The notes: generated by a model not told the origin, from the sequence alone. A stretch of 64,000 nt of DNA from Phreatobacter oligotrophus (GCF_003046185.1 NZ_PZZL01000001.1:558001-622000), one strand, 5' to 3'; shown: positions 41,039 through 58,391, counted from the first letter of the stretch. Numbers and translations: made by a program.

Positions 41039-41583
41039 GCAATATCCTTGACGATCTCGCCAAGAACCTCGCCAAACAGGGCGCTCCGGTCCTCGGCGGC
41101 CTGATCGCCGGCGCGATCGGCGGTCCGGCCGGTGCCGTCGCCGGCTCGCTTGCCGGCAAGGCCATCGAGACGCTCGCCGAGCAGCTGGGGACCGACCCGA
41201 CACCGGAAGCAGTGAATGATGCAGTCAGCAACCCGGCAGCGACGCCGGTGGTGGCGGAGGCTGAACGCATCGCCACTGTCATGCGCTCGGTGTGGGAGAT
41301 CGAGGCCAAGCGCGCCAGCGACGCCCAGGCGGCCGAGATCGCGCAGGGCTTCGTCGCCTGGCAGGCCATCCGCGTTATCATTCAGGTGATCGTTTGGGGC
41401 GGTTGGGCGCTCCTCCTGCCCGTGGGCCTGTTCGGCGGCAATTGGGGTGTGAAGCCCCTTGTCGGCTTCGGCGACATGCTCACCGCATGGGGCACGGTCA
41501 CCACCGTCTGGATGATTGTCTTCCATGGCGGCCACACCATGAAGGAGGTGCTGCCCGCCCTCCGCTTCGGAAGGCCTCGGTGA
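41035..41583 (+). CDS. holin-like protein (GTA holin 3TM type)
   Basis: A 182-residue membrane protein. The N-terminal GAPVLGGLIAGAIGGPAGAV region is a Gly/Ala-rich helix, followed by an amphipathic middle with TPEAVNDAVSNP, and two stronger hydrophobic helices (residues about 111-131, AIRVIIQVIVWGGWALLLPV, and about 144-164). This matches the three-segment holins of the gene-transfer-agent group. It would form the lesion that lets endolysin act. Overlaps the flanking genes by 4 and 1 bases. Confidence 0.8.
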   Translation: MSNILDDLAKNLAKQGAPVLGGLIAGAIGGPAGAVAGSLAGKAIETLAEQLGTDPTPEAVNDAVSNPAATPVVAEAERIATVMRSVWEIEAKRASDAQAAEIAQGFVAWQAIRVIIQVIVWGGWALLLPVGLFGGNWGVKPLVGFGDMLTAWGTVTTVWMIVFHGGHTMKEVLPALRFGRPR

Positions 41584-41912
41584 TGAAAAAGCCCGACTGG
41601 TTTGAGCTCAAAGTCACGCTCGGCAACCTGCTGACGATCGTTCCGATGCTCCTCGGGGCGGTCGCGCTCTACTACGACATCCGGTCCGACCAGGCGCTGC
41701 TGCGCACGGAGCAATCCCTGATCAAGCAGACGCAGGGCCGCGACGCGATCCGCCTCGACAAGCTCGAAGCCCGCGACGAGGTGTTCGCCAACAACTTCGC
41801 CGCATACCAGCGCGACACCATCCAGGCGCTGACCCGCCTCGAAACGCAGATGGGCATCCTGCTGCAGGCAGGTGCGCGGCCGAGCTCTCCTGCGCTGGGG
41901 CCGCGACAGTGA
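41583..41912 (+). CDS. spanin-like protein (membrane anchor plus coiled coil)
   Basis: A 109-residue protein with one N-terminal hydrophobic helix (TLGNLLTIVPMLLGAVALYY, residues 12-31) followed by a long coiled coil (LRTEQSLIKQTQGRDAIRLD and onward). This is the layout of an inner-membrane spanin (Rz-like), which acts with an outer-membrane partner to fuse membranes at the end of lysis. No lipoprotein partner is seen next to it. The start overlaps the holin stop (TGATG). Other small signal-anchored proteins have the same layout, so the call is moderate. Confidence 0.6.
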   Translation: MKKPDWFELKVTLGNLLTIVPMLLGAVALYYDIRSDQALLRTEQSLIKQTQGRDAIRLDKLEARDEVFANNFAAYQRDTIQALTRLETQMGILLQAGARPSSPALGPRQ

Positions 41913-42061
41913 CCATCACCGCCGACGAGCAGCGCAGGATCATCGTCGCGGCGGATAACCGGCGCCTGCAGGTCCCCGCGGAGCCCCGCCGGCTGATCGT
42001 GCCGCGCGAGCCGCGGCGCATCGTGATCGATGATCTCGGCCGGATTTCGCTGCAGGCGTAG
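41909..42061 (+). CDS. 50-residue protein at the end of the lysis unit
   Basis: A short protein starting at a GTG that overlaps the previous stop (GTGA). It is built of near-repeats: ITADEQRRIIVAADNRRLQV, PAEPRRLIVPREPRRIVI. Such short beta-repeat proteins with RRLIV units occur beside phage tail and lysis genes. Role unknown. It ends 77 bases before the attR core. Confidence 0.62.
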   Translation: MTITADEQRRIIVAADNRRLQVPAEPRRLIVPREPRRIVIDDLGRISLQA

Positions 42062-42138
42062 CCCAACAACGCCAACACCTTGCGCGGGTGTGCAGCCGAG
42101 TTTTCTAACACCGGTGAGGCAGATCAAGGGCTTAATGG

Positions 42139-42185
42139 AGCCTTCCAAGCTGAATACGCGGGTTCGATTCCCGCTACCCGCTCCA
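42139..42185 (+). other. attR: 3' part of tRNA-Gly(TCC)
   Basis: The bases from 42139 match the 3' half of tRNA-Gly with anticodon TCC (42144-42146): AGCCTTCCAAGCTGAATA, then the T-arm GCGGGTTCGATTCCCGC and the acceptor ending CTCCA. The 5' half is missing; upstream is phage sequence. This is the displaced host 3' end left after integration into tRNA-Gly. The intact gene should be at the left end, outside the window. The core is about 47 bases, from the anticodon stem to the CCA. Confidence 0.9.
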
Positions 42186-42236
42186 ACTCCTCCACAATGA
42201 TCTGTCGATGCGCCCACACGAATGGCGCGCAGGTGA

Positions 42237-42265
42237 TTGTCTCCCGTACTTCAGGGTTGCTATAG
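42237..42265 (+). promoter_or_regulatory. candidate host promoter
   Basis: TTGTCT (42237-42242), 17 bases, CTATAG (42260-42265), upstream of the lipoprotein gene. The stretch 42062-42291 otherwise holds only the phage 3' edge and the tRNA fragment. Confidence 0.45.
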
Positions 42266-42291
42266 GCGCCGGGGTCTAGGGAGTTTCACTG

Positions 42292-42936
42292 ATGTTGCCT
42301 CGTCGCTTTTTGATCGTCTGCGCGGCCCTGCTGCTCGCCGCCTGCAACGCGCCCTCGCGCACCATGTCGGTTGCCGAACTGAACACATACCGGATCGCCG
42401 ATATCACCGTGACGCTGCCGCCCGGCGTGTCGGGCCGCAACACCGCCTTCGAGATGGCCTTTGCGCAGGGGCGGGGCGCCGTCATGCCGGCGCGCGCCGG
42501 CACGCCTGAAGCCACGGCCGTCGCGCCGCCGGCCGGTGGTCCCGACTATTTCACCCTCATCAACTCCCCCGAGGCGCAGGCCTTCTACCAGCGCCGGACC
42601 GTCGAGATTCTGCGCGGTGAGATGGAGAAGCAGGTCGGGCGGGCGCTGCTCGGCCAGAGGCCCGCGCGGCTTGATGTCACGGTCACCTCGCTGCACCTGC
42701 CCAACGAGGCCATGCGCATCCTGGTCAGCCAGCATCACCAGCTGGTGGCCAACATCACGCTCCGGGACGCGGTCAGCGGCCAGACGCTCGTCGTCTATCC
42801 GGAGATGCGGATCCTCATCGACGGCGGCGGCGGCCTGGTGGGGACGTTCCTCGTGCCGGCGATCGCCGGCGGCCCGGTCGAGCGCCTCGCCGCTCAAATG
42901 GCGGCGAACTATCGTAACTGGCTCTTGCAGAATTGA
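42292..42936 (+). CDS. putative lipoprotein
   Basis: A 214-residue host protein with a lipoprotein signal peptide: [18 protein letters not shown], lipobox LAAC with Cys18. The mature part has [20 protein letters not shown] and, further on, a strand-helix pattern with [20 protein letters not shown] and a VNITLRDAV-like segment. It should sit in a membrane-anchored form in the periplasm. GGGAG lies 9 bases before the ATG. I do not recognise a named family. It separates attR from tuf. Confidence 0.75.
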   Translation: MLPRRFLIVCAALLLAACNAPSRTMSVAELNTYRIADITVTLPPGVSGRNTAFEMAFAQGRGAVMPARAGTPEATAVAPPAGGPDYFTLINSPEAQAFYQRRTVEILRGEMEKQVGRALLGQRPARLDVTVTSLHLPNEAMRILVSQHHQLVANITLRDAVSGQTLVVYPEMRILIDGGGGLVGTFLVPAIAGGPVERLAAQMAANYRNWLLQN

Positions 42937-43004
42937 TCGAAAACCCGTAACCGACCGCGCACCGCGGGGTCGCCCGTATTTTGGCAGCCGAAGGACCACG
43001 ACCG

Positions 43005-44195
<1,191 letters not shown>

Positions 44196-44245
44196 GTGAT
44201 TGAACGGCGAGCCGCGGCGGTCTATATCGTCGCGGCACGGCCTGA

Positions 44246-44321
44246 AGGGGTATAGCTCAGCCGGTAGAGCGGCGGTCTCCAAAACCGCAGGTCGCGGGTT
44301 CGAACCCTGCTGCCCCTGCCA
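44246..44321 (+). tRNA. tRNA-Trp(CCA)
   Basis: A 76-base tRNA beginning AGGGGTATAGCTCA and ending CCCCTGCCA. The anticodon loop CTCCAAA gives anticodon CCA (44279-44281), the T-arm is GCGGGTTCGAACCCTGC, and the CCA end is encoded. It lies between tuf and secE, its usual place. Confidence 0.97.
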
Positions 44322-44328
44322 ATTCCAG

Positions 44329-44362
44329 AAGGCCCGGTGCATCGCGCCGGGCCTTTGCTTTT
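44329..44362 (+). terminator. intrinsic terminator after tRNA-Trp
   Basis: AAGGCCCGG (44329-44337) and CCGGGCCTT (44347-44355) form a 9-base stem, followed by TGCTTTT. It ends the tuf/tRNA-Trp transcript at least in part before secE. Confidence 0.75.
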
Positions 44363-44540
44363 GCCCCGGCTGCGACGCCGGCTTCCTTGACGGCCCGGCT
44401 CGTATCGGGTAGCAGACCCCACTCCCTGCCGGCCCGGTGACGGACTTCCGGCGGGACGCGCTTTCCATTTCCTGGGCCGTCGCGCCGGCTTTCGTCCGAT
44501 TCGGACGGGAGCGGTGGTCGGCCCTGCCCGGATTCACGCC

Positions 44541-44738
44541 ATGGCCAAGCCAAATCCCGTCGAGTTCATGCAGCAGGTACGCCAGGAGGCCAACAAGGTC
44601 ACCTGGCCGACCCGCAAGGAGGTCGGCATCTCGTCGCTGATGGTGGTGATCTTCATGGTCGTTTCGGCGATCTTCTTCTTCATCGCCGACTCCATCATCC
44701 GTTGGGGCGTGCAGACGCTCCTGTCCTTCGGCAGCTGA
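44541..44738 (+). CDS. secE: preprotein translocase subunit SecE
   Basis: The 65-residue SecE stabilises SecY in the inner-membrane translocon. [20 protein letters not shown] leads into TWPTRKEV, the conserved cytoplasmic motif, followed by one hydrophobic helix (residues 34-60, [20 protein letters not shown]). Length fits the single-span alphaproteobacterial form. The ATG at 44541 is preferred over an upstream GTG that adds nine unconserved residues. It is followed 12 bases later by nusG, the normal pair. Confidence 0.95.
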   Translation: MAKPNPVEFMQQVRQEANKVTWPTRKEVGISSLMVVIFMVVSAIFFFIADSIIRWGVQTLLSFGS

Positions 44739-44750
44739 GGGGAGGCCGCC

Positions 44751-45281
44751 GTGGCGAAGCAGTGGTACGTCGTTCACGCCTATTCGAACTTCGAGAACAA
44801 GGTGGCCGAGGCCATCCGTGAGGGCGCGGCCCAGCGCGGCCTGTCCGAGCTGTTCGAGGACATCCTCGTGCCGAAGGAGCGCGTCACCGAGGTGCGCCGC
44901 GGCCGCAAGGTGGACACCGAGCGCAAGTTCTTCCCCGGCTACGTGCTGGTGAAGATGGACATGACCGATCAGGCCTATCACCTGATCAAGAACACCCCGA
45001 AGGTCACCGGCTTCCTCGGCGCCGACAAGAAGCCGATGCCGATCCCGGAAGCCGAGGCGATGCGCATCGCCCAGCAGGTCCAGGAGGGCGTCGACCGCCC
45101 CAAGACCACGATCACCTTCGAGGTGGGCGAGAAGGTGCGCGTCAACGACGGTCCCTTCGCCTCGTTCGAGGGCTTCATCGAGGAGGTCGACGACGGCCGC
45201 GCCCGCGTCAAGGTCGCCGTCTCGATCTTCGGCCGGCCGACGCCGGTGGAACTGGAATTCGGTCAGGTCGACAAGCTCTGA
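44751..45281 (+). CDS. nusG: transcription termination/antitermination factor NusG
   Basis: The 176-residue NusG binds RNA polymerase and links transcription to Rho and the ribosome. The N-terminal NGN domain begins [20 protein letters not shown] and carries [11 protein letters not shown]; the C-terminal KOW domain holds [19 protein letters not shown] start after GGGGAGG. Length and neighbours (secE before, rplK after) are standard. Confidence 0.96.
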   Translation: MAKQWYVVHAYSNFENKVAEAIREGAAQRGLSELFEDILVPKERVTEVRRGRKVDTERKFFPGYVLVKMDMTDQAYHLIKNTPKVTGFLGADKKPMPIPEAEAMRIAQQVQEGVDRPKTTITFEVGEKVRVNDGPFASFEGFIEEVDDGRARVKVAVSIFGRPTPVELEFGQVDKL

Positions 45282-45290
45282 CCTGATCGT

Positions 45291-45313
45291 GCCGCCGGCC
45301 TTGGGCCGGTGGC
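45291..45313 (+). other. hairpin in the nusG-rplK gap
   Basis: GCCGCCGGCC (45291-45300) and GGCCGGTGGC (45304-45313) pair over 10 bases with one G-U and a 3-base loop. It lies 10 bases after nusG, without a T tract, and probably marks processing or attenuation. The rest of the 182-base gap carries no gene. Confidence 0.5.
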
Positions 45314-45463
45314 GACCGGTGGCCTCCGGGCCGCCGGCGGAGAGGCGGGCAACCGTTTCTCCTTCACCCGTGGGAGGCGAGGGGCGGCGGTTCGCCATCC
45401 GCCCTGGACCCGACCACGAAACCCAACCGACCGCTCCCTCGCGGGGCGCGTCAGGAGGATGTC

Positions 45464-45895
45464 ATGGCGAAGAAAGTCGTCGGATATATCAAGTTGCAGG
45501 TGCCTGCCGGCTCTGCCAATCCCGCCCCGCCGATCGGCCCCGCTCTCGGTCAGCGCGGCCTGAACATCATGGAATTCTGCAAGGCCTTCAACGCGAAGAC
45601 CCAGCAGATGGAGAAGGGGATGCCGATTCCGGTCGTCATCACCGCCTACCAGGACCGCTCCTTCACCTTCGAGATGAAGCAGCCGCCGGTCACCTACTGG
45701 GTGAAGAAGGCCGCCAAGCTCGACAAGGGCTCGACGACCCCCGGCAAGGGCGGCTTCGTCGGCAAGATCACGCGCGCCCAGATCGCCGAGATCGCCAAGG
45801 TGAAGATGGTCGACATGAACTGCGACTCGGTCGAATCGGCCTCGTCGATGATCGAGGGTTCGGCCCGGTCCATGGGCATCGAGGTGGTGGGGTAA
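45464..45895 (+). CDS. rplK: 50S ribosomal protein L11
   Basis: The 143-residue L11 forms the GTPase-associated centre with 23S rRNA. The N-terminal [20 protein letters not shown] and [20 protein letters not shown] are diagnostic, and the C-terminal rRNA-binding part has [22 protein letters not shown] after AGGAGG. It is 3 bases from rplA, and the two form the L11 unit that L1 usually autoregulates. Confidence 0.97.
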   Translation: MAKKVVGYIKLQVPAGSANPAPPIGPALGQRGLNIMEFCKAFNAKTQQMEKGMPIPVVITAYQDRSFTFEMKQPPVTYWVKKAAKLDKGSTTPGKGGFVGKITRAQIAEIAKVKMVDMNCDSVESASSMIEGSARSMGIEVVG

Positions 45896-45898
45896 GCC

Positions 45899-46591
45899 AT
45901 GAGCGGTAAGCGTTTTCGCAAGGCCCTCGAGGGTCTCGACATCACCAAGACCTACGCCCTCGACGAGGCTGTGAAGCTCGTCAAGGAGCGCGCCACGGCC
46001 AAGTTCGACGAGACCATCGAGATCGCGATGAATCTCGGCGTCGATCCGCGCCACGCCGACCAGATGGTCCGCGGCGTCTGCAACCTGCCGAACGGCTCGG
46101 GCCGCACGCTGCGCGTCGCCGTCTTCGCCCGCGGCGCCAAGGCCGATGAGGCCAAGGCGGCCGGTGCCGACATCGTCGGCGCCGAGGACCTGCTGGAGAT
46201 CGTCCAGGGCGGCAAGATCGACTTCGATCGCTGCATCGCCACCCCGGACATGATGGGCCTCGTCGGCCGCCTCGGTAAGGTGCTCGGCCCGCGCGGCCTG
46301 ATGCCGAACCCGAAGGTCGGCACGGTCACCATGGACGTGAAGGGCGCCGTCGCCGCCTCCAAGGGCGGTGCCGTGGAGTTCCGCGTCGAGAAGGCCGGCA
46401 TCATCCACTCGGCCGTGGGCAAGGTCTCCTTCGACCAGGGCAAGCTGGTGGAGAACATCAAGGCCTTCGCCGACGCCGTCGTGAAGGCCAAGCCGACCGG
46501 CGCCAAGGGCACCTACGTTCAGAAGATCGCCATCTCCTCGACCATGGGTCCGGGCGTGAAGGTCGATCCCTCGAGCGTTCTGAACGCCTGA
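45899..46591 (+). CDS. rplA: 50S ribosomal protein L1
   Basis: The 230-residue L1 binds 23S rRNA at the E-site stalk and represses its own operon. Diagnostic segments are [36 protein letters not shown], and [15 protein letters not shown]. The length is normal. It follows rplK by 3 bases and is followed by a 622-base untranslated gap before rplJ. Confidence 0.97.
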   Translation: MSGKRFRKALEGLDITKTYALDEAVKLVKERATAKFDETIEIAMNLGVDPRHADQMVRGVCNLPNGSGRTLRVAVFARGAKADEAKAAGADIVGAEDLLEIVQGGKIDFDRCIATPDMMGLVGRLGKVLGPRGLMPNPKVGTVTMDVKGAVAASKGGAVEFRVEKAGIIHSAVGKVSFDQGKLVENIKAFADAVVKAKPTGAKGTYVQKIAISSTMGPGVKVDPSSVLNA

Positions 46592-46601
46592 TCGTGAGGA
46601 C

Positions 46602-46626
46602 GGGGCACGCGCCGCGCGTGTGCCCC
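46602..46626 (+). other. hairpin after rplA
   Basis: GGGGCACGCG (46602-46611) pairs with CGCGTG and TGCCCC (46615-46626) around CCG with a 2-base bulge. It has no T tract, so it is a weak terminator or an RNA processing point. Confidence 0.5.
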
Positions 46627-46680
46627 GCTCCGCCGCATCCCCGGGATGCAGCCCTGCTTCGTGAGCGGGCCACGACAAAA

Positions 46681-46707
46681 AAGTGGGATTGCCCACTTGG
46701 CAAGTGG
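46681..46707 (-). terminator. minus-strand terminator-like hairpin with alternative pairing
   Basis: AAGTGGG (46681-46687) pairs with CCCACTT (46692-46698). On the minus strand this stem is followed by TTTTT, a good intrinsic terminator, although no minus-strand gene is seen nearby. CCACTT (46693-46698) can instead pair with AAGTGG (46702-46707), so two exclusive hairpins are possible. Confidence 0.5.
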
Positions 46708-46725
46708 AACGGCCTTTGCTAGACG
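46697..46725 (+). promoter_or_regulatory. candidate rplJ promoter
   Basis: TTGGCA (46697-46702), 17 bases, TAGACG (46720-46725), in the long gap before rplJ. The -10 is imperfect. It overlaps the alternative hairpin, and it would give a leader of about 480 bases including the L10-type structure. Confidence 0.4.
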
Positions 46726-46963
46726 ACGCCGGCTGGGGTGTGGGCAACCACGCCCTCATTGCGTTTGGGCCACGGATCGCGATTCGCATCAGCGGGTCAC
46801 GGTCGTCGCAGAGGTCGCAGGGCAGGGCCCGGGACCTCGATCAGGAGTCCGACACGAGTTTTGAAAGATCTTCCGCGCGGGGAGACTTGCGCGGCAAGAC
46901 CGGTGGAATTGTCGCTTCGGCCCGAGGGCCGGGCGATGTGAAGCCGGAAGTCCTGTCCGAGAC

Positions 46964-47002
46964 TGCGGGCGAGGGGAAACCCTCTTAATCCACCAGCCAG
47001 CA
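46964..47002 (+). promoter_or_regulatory. probable L10 leader (autoregulatory RNA)
   Basis: GAGGG-GAAA-CCCTC (46971-46984) is a perfect stem with a GNRA tetraloop, set inside TGCGGGC (46964-46970) pairing with GCCAGCA (46996-47002), with TTAATCCACCA as an asymmetric internal loop. This resembles the L10 leader of bacteria, whose kink-turn binds L10 with L12 and represses rplJL. It lies 211 bases before rplJ. Confidence 0.65.
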
Positions 47003-47213
47003 TGAGACGGGTGAAGACATTTTCACCGGCGGCAACGCCGAGGGAAAGGTTCGAACTCAAGCACCTCGGCCGAGGGATGGCTTCATCCCACGGTGTTCCT
47101 CGAGGGGACAGGGCCGAACGTCGATCGTTCGGCAGGCCGGTTTTCCGGCGGCCGATGATCGGCAGGTGCAACCCGGGTGTTCCGCAAGGAAGGCCCGACC
47201 AGAGAGAGCAAAC

Positions 47214-47732
47214 GTGGATCGCACGGAAAAGAAGGAGCTGGTCGGCACGCTCAACGAGGTCTTCAAGACCTCCGGCGTCGTCGTCGTCGCTCACTATTCC
47301 GGCCTCACCGTCGCGCAGATGCAGGACCTCCGTCGCAAGATGAAGGCCCAGGGCGCGTCCGTGAAGGTCACCAAGAACCGCCTCGCCAAGATCGCTCTCG
47401 AAGGCACGGACGTCGCGTCCATCGGTGGGCTCCTGAAGGGCCCCACCATCCTGGCCATCAGCCAGGATCCGGTCGCGGCTCCGAAGGTCGCGTCCGACTT
47501 CGCCAAGGCCCACGACAAGTTCGTGATCCTCGGCGGGGCGATGGGCAAGACCGCACTGAACGCGGACGGTGTGAAGGCGCTCGCCACCATGCCGTCGCTC
47601 GACGAACTGCGTGCCAAGCTCGTGGGCCTCATCCAGGCTCCCGCGACCAAGCTGGCCCAGCTGTCGACCGCGCCCGCTGCCAAGCTGGCTCGCGTGTTCG
47701 CCGCTTATGCCGACCGAGACAAGGCCGCGTGA
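47214..47732 (+). CDS. rplJ: 50S ribosomal protein L10
   Basis: The 172-residue L10 anchors the L7/L12 stalk. It begins (V/M)[19 protein letters not shown] and continues [20 protein letters not shown] and [16 protein letters not shown], all typical. The GTG at 47214 is preferred; an upstream ATG in frame gives 16 unconserved residues. It likely represses its own synthesis through the leader upstream. The C-terminal helix region binds L12 dimers. rplL follows after 48 bases. Confidence 0.96.
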   Translation: MDRTEKKELVGTLNEVFKTSGVVVVAHYSGLTVAQMQDLRRKMKAQGASVKVTKNRLAKIALEGTDVASIGGLLKGPTILAISQDPVAAPKVASDFAKAHDKFVILGGAMGKTALNADGVKALATMPSLDELRAKLVGLIQAPATKLAQLSTAPAAKLARVFAAYADRDKAA

Positions 47733-47780
47733 GGCTTCTCTCACTCAAACCGGTTCGAACCGTTCAAAAGGAAGTTGGAA

Positions 47781-48161
47781 ATGGCTGATCTTGCCAAAAT
47801 CGTCGACGAGCTGTCGTCGCTCACCGTTCTCGAGGCCGCCGAGCTCGCCAAGATGCTCGAGGAGAAGTGGGGCGTTTCCGCCGCCGCCGCCGTTGCCGTT
47901 GCCGCGGCTCCGGGCGCCGGTGGTGCCGCCGCTGCTCCGGTCGAGGAGCAGACCGAGTTCACCGTGATCCTCGCCTCCGCCGGCGACAAGAAGATCGAGG
48001 TGATCAAGGAAGTCCGCGCCATCACCGGCCTGGGCCTGAAGGAAGCCAAGGACCTCGTCGAGGGTGCTCCGAAGCCGGTCAAGGAAGGCGTTGCCAAGGA
48101 CGAGGCCGAGAAGCTGAAGAAGCAGCTCGAGGCCGTCGGCGCCAAGGTCGAACTGAAGTGA
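47781..48161 (+). CDS. rplL: 50S ribosomal protein L7/L12
   Basis: The 126-residue L7/L12 forms the flexible stalk that recruits translation GTPases. [20 protein letters not shown] begins the dimerisation domain, an Ala-rich hinge follows, and the C-terminal domain has [20 protein letters not shown]. The ATG at 47781 with GGAAGTTGGAA upstream is preferred over a TTG two codons earlier. Length is normal. Confidence 0.97.
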   Translation: MADLAKIVDELSSLTVLEAAELAKMLEEKWGVSAAAAVAVAAAPGAGGAAAAPVEEQTEFTVILASAGDKKIEVIKEVRAITGLGLKEAKDLVEGAPKPVKEGVAKDEAEKLKKQLEAVGAKVELK

Positions 48162-48168
48162 TTGTACT

Positions 48169-48200
48169 CTGCGCGGGCGGCCTCAGGGTCGCCCGCGCAG
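48169..48200 (+). other. strong hairpin after rplL
   Basis: CTGCGCGGGCG (48169-48179) and CGCCCGCGCAG (48190-48200) form an 11-base perfect stem with a 10-base loop, without a T tract. In the matching gap of other bacteria there is an attenuator and RNase III site that sets the rplL to rpoB ratio. The same role is likely here. Confidence 0.6.
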
Positions 48201-48300
48201 GCTCCTTGCCTGCCGGTCTGACCGCGCGGGAGCCGTACCAGGGACGGCACAGCATGGCGGGATCTCGTTGGATCGCGTCGAGACGAATGTGAGGTGTCAG

Positions 48301-48360
48301 CGTCTGACCGGACGGTCCAGGGTCTGAAAAAGATCCGATTGTGGACCGTCCGGTCAGGCG
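48301..48360 (+). repeat. long inverted repeat in the rpoB leader
   Basis: CTGACCGGACGGTCC (48304-48318) is a perfect complement of GGACCGTCCGGTCAG (48343-48357). One more A-T pair inside and CGT/GCG outside (one G-T) extend it to about 19 pairs with a 22-base loop. A third GGACCGTCC lies downstream at about 48384. No start codon is covered; rpoB begins 87 bases further on. Confidence 0.8.
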
Positions 48361-48446
48361 TCTGCGGCGGGAGAGTGTCCCAAGGGACCGTCCGCCGCTG
48401 GAACCAGGGCCGCCGCCGACGCCTGGCGGCCCAAGCGAGAGGCGAC

Positions 48447-52574
<4,128 letters not shown>

Positions 52575-52585
52575 GGCCGCGCCGC

Positions 52586-52608
52586 GCGGGGGCGCTGTTC
52601 GCCCCCGC
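52586..52608 (+). other. hairpin between rpoB and rpoC
   Basis: GCGGGGGCG (52586-52594) and CGCCCCCGC (52600-52608), a 9-base perfect stem with a 5-base loop, directly after rpoB. It has no T tract; a role in mRNA processing is more likely than termination, because rpoC follows 81 bases later. Confidence 0.5.
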
Positions 52609-52689
52609 CACCCACCTGACGCTTTCATTGGCCGGGATCACGTTCCGGCCCCGAATTTCCCCCCGGGACACCGGGCTTAGGAGACGGCG

Positions 52690-56892
<4,203 letters not shown>

Positions 56893-56950
56893 GGCTGCGG
56901 ACAGGGCAGGGGGCTGGTCGGCCCCTTGCCGCATCGGTCCCAACAAGAAA

Positions 56951-56976
56951 GGGCCGCCCTCGCGGGCGGCCCTTTT
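56951..56976. terminator. bidirectional terminator after rpoC
   Basis: GGGCCGCCC (56951-56959) and GGGCGGCCC (56964-56972) with a TCGC loop and TTTT on the plus strand; AAA before the stem gives TTT for minus-strand transcripts. It lies between convergent genes and ends both. Confidence 0.88.
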
Positions 56977-56998
56977 GCATGCGATGGGAAGCCTAGCC

Positions 56999-57385
56999 TC
57001 AGTTGGCGGAGCAGGAGCTCGTCGAGTTGCAGACGAGGTTGCTGGTCGAGCAGAGGTTCACGCCGCGACGCTCCACCGTGCGCTCGTTCTCGAAGACGAT
57101 CTTCATGTCGAACTGGCAATAGCCGCGCGAGCGCTGGCGCGGGGTCGGCACGACACGCAGCGCCTGGCCGGGCTCCACGACGTTCTGGCCGAGCCGGTCA
57201 TCGCCCCAGCCGCGGGTGTCGACGTCGGTCATGTAGAACTCGCGGATCGTCACGTTGGTGCGGTTGACGATGTTGATCCAGCGCTGCTGGCCGTCGCGAT
57301 CGGTCTGGGCCTGGGCGACCGGGGCAATGGAGAGGCAGGAGGCCATCAGCGCGGCAGCGGCCGTGGCGAGAAGGCGCGTGGTCAT
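56999..57385 (-). CDS. secreted protein, paralogue A
   Basis: A 128-residue exported protein with a signal peptide (MTTRLLATAAAALMASCLSI, cleavage likely after AQA near residue 27). The mature part has WINIVNRTNVTIREFYMTDV, DTRGWGDDRLGQNVV, GYCQFDMKIVFEN and RRGVNLCSTSNLVC, a pattern of small alphaproteobacterial secreted proteins of unknown function. Four or more cysteines may form disulfides. It is about 75 percent identical by eye to the gene upstream at 57641, so the pair arose by tandem duplication. Located in the periplasm or outside. Confidence 0.82.
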   Translation of the reverse strand: MTTRLLATAAAALMASCLSIAPVAQAQTDRDGQQRWINIVNRTNVTIREFYMTDVDTRGWGDDRLGQNVVEPGQALRVVPTPRQRSRGYCQFDMKIVFENERTVERRGVNLCSTSNLVCNSTSSCSAN

Positions 57386-57589
57386 GGTCTTGTCCTCGTG
57401 GCGGCGCGAAGCTCTTGCCCGCGCAGATGGGGAATGCGTCGGGGCGGAACGCCGCGAGGATCACCGGGTAGCCGGTTCATTCACGTGACGATGCGTCAGT
57501 CGGCCAGCAAGGTATGGCAGCATCACGGTTTCGCCGCAATTGCCGAAGCGGACGGGCAGGGTCATCGCGTGAAGAATGACTGCATGCAA

Positions 57590-57615
57590 AAGGCCGCCCG
57601 GTGAGGGGCGGCCTT
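57590..57615 (-). terminator. minus-strand terminator of paralogue B
   Basis: AAGGCCGCCC (57590-57599) and GGGCGGCCTT (57606-57615) with a 6-base loop. Read on the minus strand the stem is followed by TT, giving TTTT. It ends the transcript of the gene at 57641. Confidence 0.72.
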
Positions 57616-57640
57616 GCAGAAGCGGCGAGCGCCTCGTCGA

Positions 57641-58024
57641 TCAGTTGGTCCGGCAGGAGCCGGTCGAGGTGCAGACGAGGTTGGTCGTCGAGCACAGGTT
57701 GACGCCGCGGCGCTCCACCGTGCGGTCATTGGCGAAGACCACCTTCATGTCGAACTGGCAGTAGCCGCGGGCACGCTGGCGCGGGGTGGGGACGACGCGC
57801 AGCGAGTCGCCGGGCTCCACCACCTCCTGGCCGAGGCGATCGTCACCCCAGCCGCGGGTGTCGACGTCGGTCATGTAGAACTCGCGGATCGTCACGCCGG
57901 AACGGTTGACGATGTTGATCCAGCGCTGCTGGCCGTCGCGGTCAGTCTGGGCGGTCGCGGGCGCGGCGGCGCCGGCGAGGGTGAACGCCGCGAGGGCGGC
58001 GAAAACGACGTTCCTGAACGCCAT
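57641..58024 (-). CDS. secreted protein, paralogue B
   Basis: A 127-residue exported protein, closely similar to the gene at 56999 after its signal peptide (MAFRNVVFAALAAFTLAGAA). The shared core TDRDGQQRWINIVNRSGVTI, REFYMTDVDTRGWGDDRLGQ is almost unchanged, while signal peptides and C-termini differ. The ATG at 58024 is chosen because AGGAAG lies upstream of it; a start six codons earlier (MKRKKT) lacks a Shine-Dalgarno. Its own terminator separates it from paralogue A. Function is unknown. Confidence 0.82.
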   Translation of the reverse strand: MAFRNVVFAALAAFTLAGAAAPATAQTDRDGQQRWINIVNRSGVTIREFYMTDVDTRGWGDDRLGQEVVEPGDSLRVVPTPRQRARGYCQFDMKVVFANDRTVERRGVNLCSTTNLVCTSTGSCRTN

Positions 58025-58362
58025 GGTCTTCTTCCTCTTCATGTTGACCGCGTGGTTCCGCTCACGGCGGTGCGGTGGGCACCCTGGCGTGGCGGACGGC
58101 CGCTTCGAATGAATGTCGCCCCCGGATCGCGCAGCGTCTCGCCAACGATCCCCCAAAAGCGGCACCCAGCTCGCGCTTAGTCCGATTCCCCGACCCCCGG
58201 GCAAGTGGCTAAAGGGATGGCCGCCGCGCCGGGCCGCCATGTCTTTCCCAATAGGACGCCGACACTGTCGGACGATGACGGGATGAGGGGCGAATGTTTC
58301 TGTCGCGTTGCGCCGGTAGGATGAAACATCCGGTCCAACCGGCCTCCGCGCGACGGTTGCGC

Positions 58363-58391
58363 TTGACGGGCCGCGAGTCAGCGTGTATTGC
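58363..58391 (+). promoter_or_regulatory. candidate rpsL (str operon) promoter
   Basis: TTGACG (58363-58368), 17 bases, TATTGC (58386-58391). It gives a leader of about 275 bases before rpsL. The 650-base gap 58025-58674 holds no convincing gene; a GTTTC/GAAAC inverted repeat lies at about 58298-58328. Confidence 0.65.

Larger units (their letters stand above)
1..42185. mobile_element. temperate podovirus-type prophage (right-hand part)
   Basis: A continuous block of phage genes (terminase, portal, capsid, tail fibre, internal virion proteins, giant polyvalent protein, antirepressor, lysis genes) runs from the left window edge to a truncated tRNA-Gly at 42139-42185. No tape-measure or contractile-tail genes are seen. 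The N4-gp56-type capsid and the large internal proteins fit a short-tailed virion. No integrase, repressor or replication gene lies in the window, so the element must continue to the left. All virion and lysis genes seen have intact frames, so it may be inducible; this is inference. Confidence 0.95.

Noticed and set aside
42062-42185. Intact tRNA-Gly
   Set aside because: The acceptor 5' strand and D-arm are missing; only the part from the anticodon stem onward is present.
42080-42265. Open frame across the attR site
   Set aside because: It runs through the tRNA fragment and has no coding pattern.
48294-48446. N-terminal extension of rpoB by 51 codons
   Set aside because: The extension lies in a hairpin leader, is not found in the family, and a normal start with Shine-Dalgarno lies at 48447.
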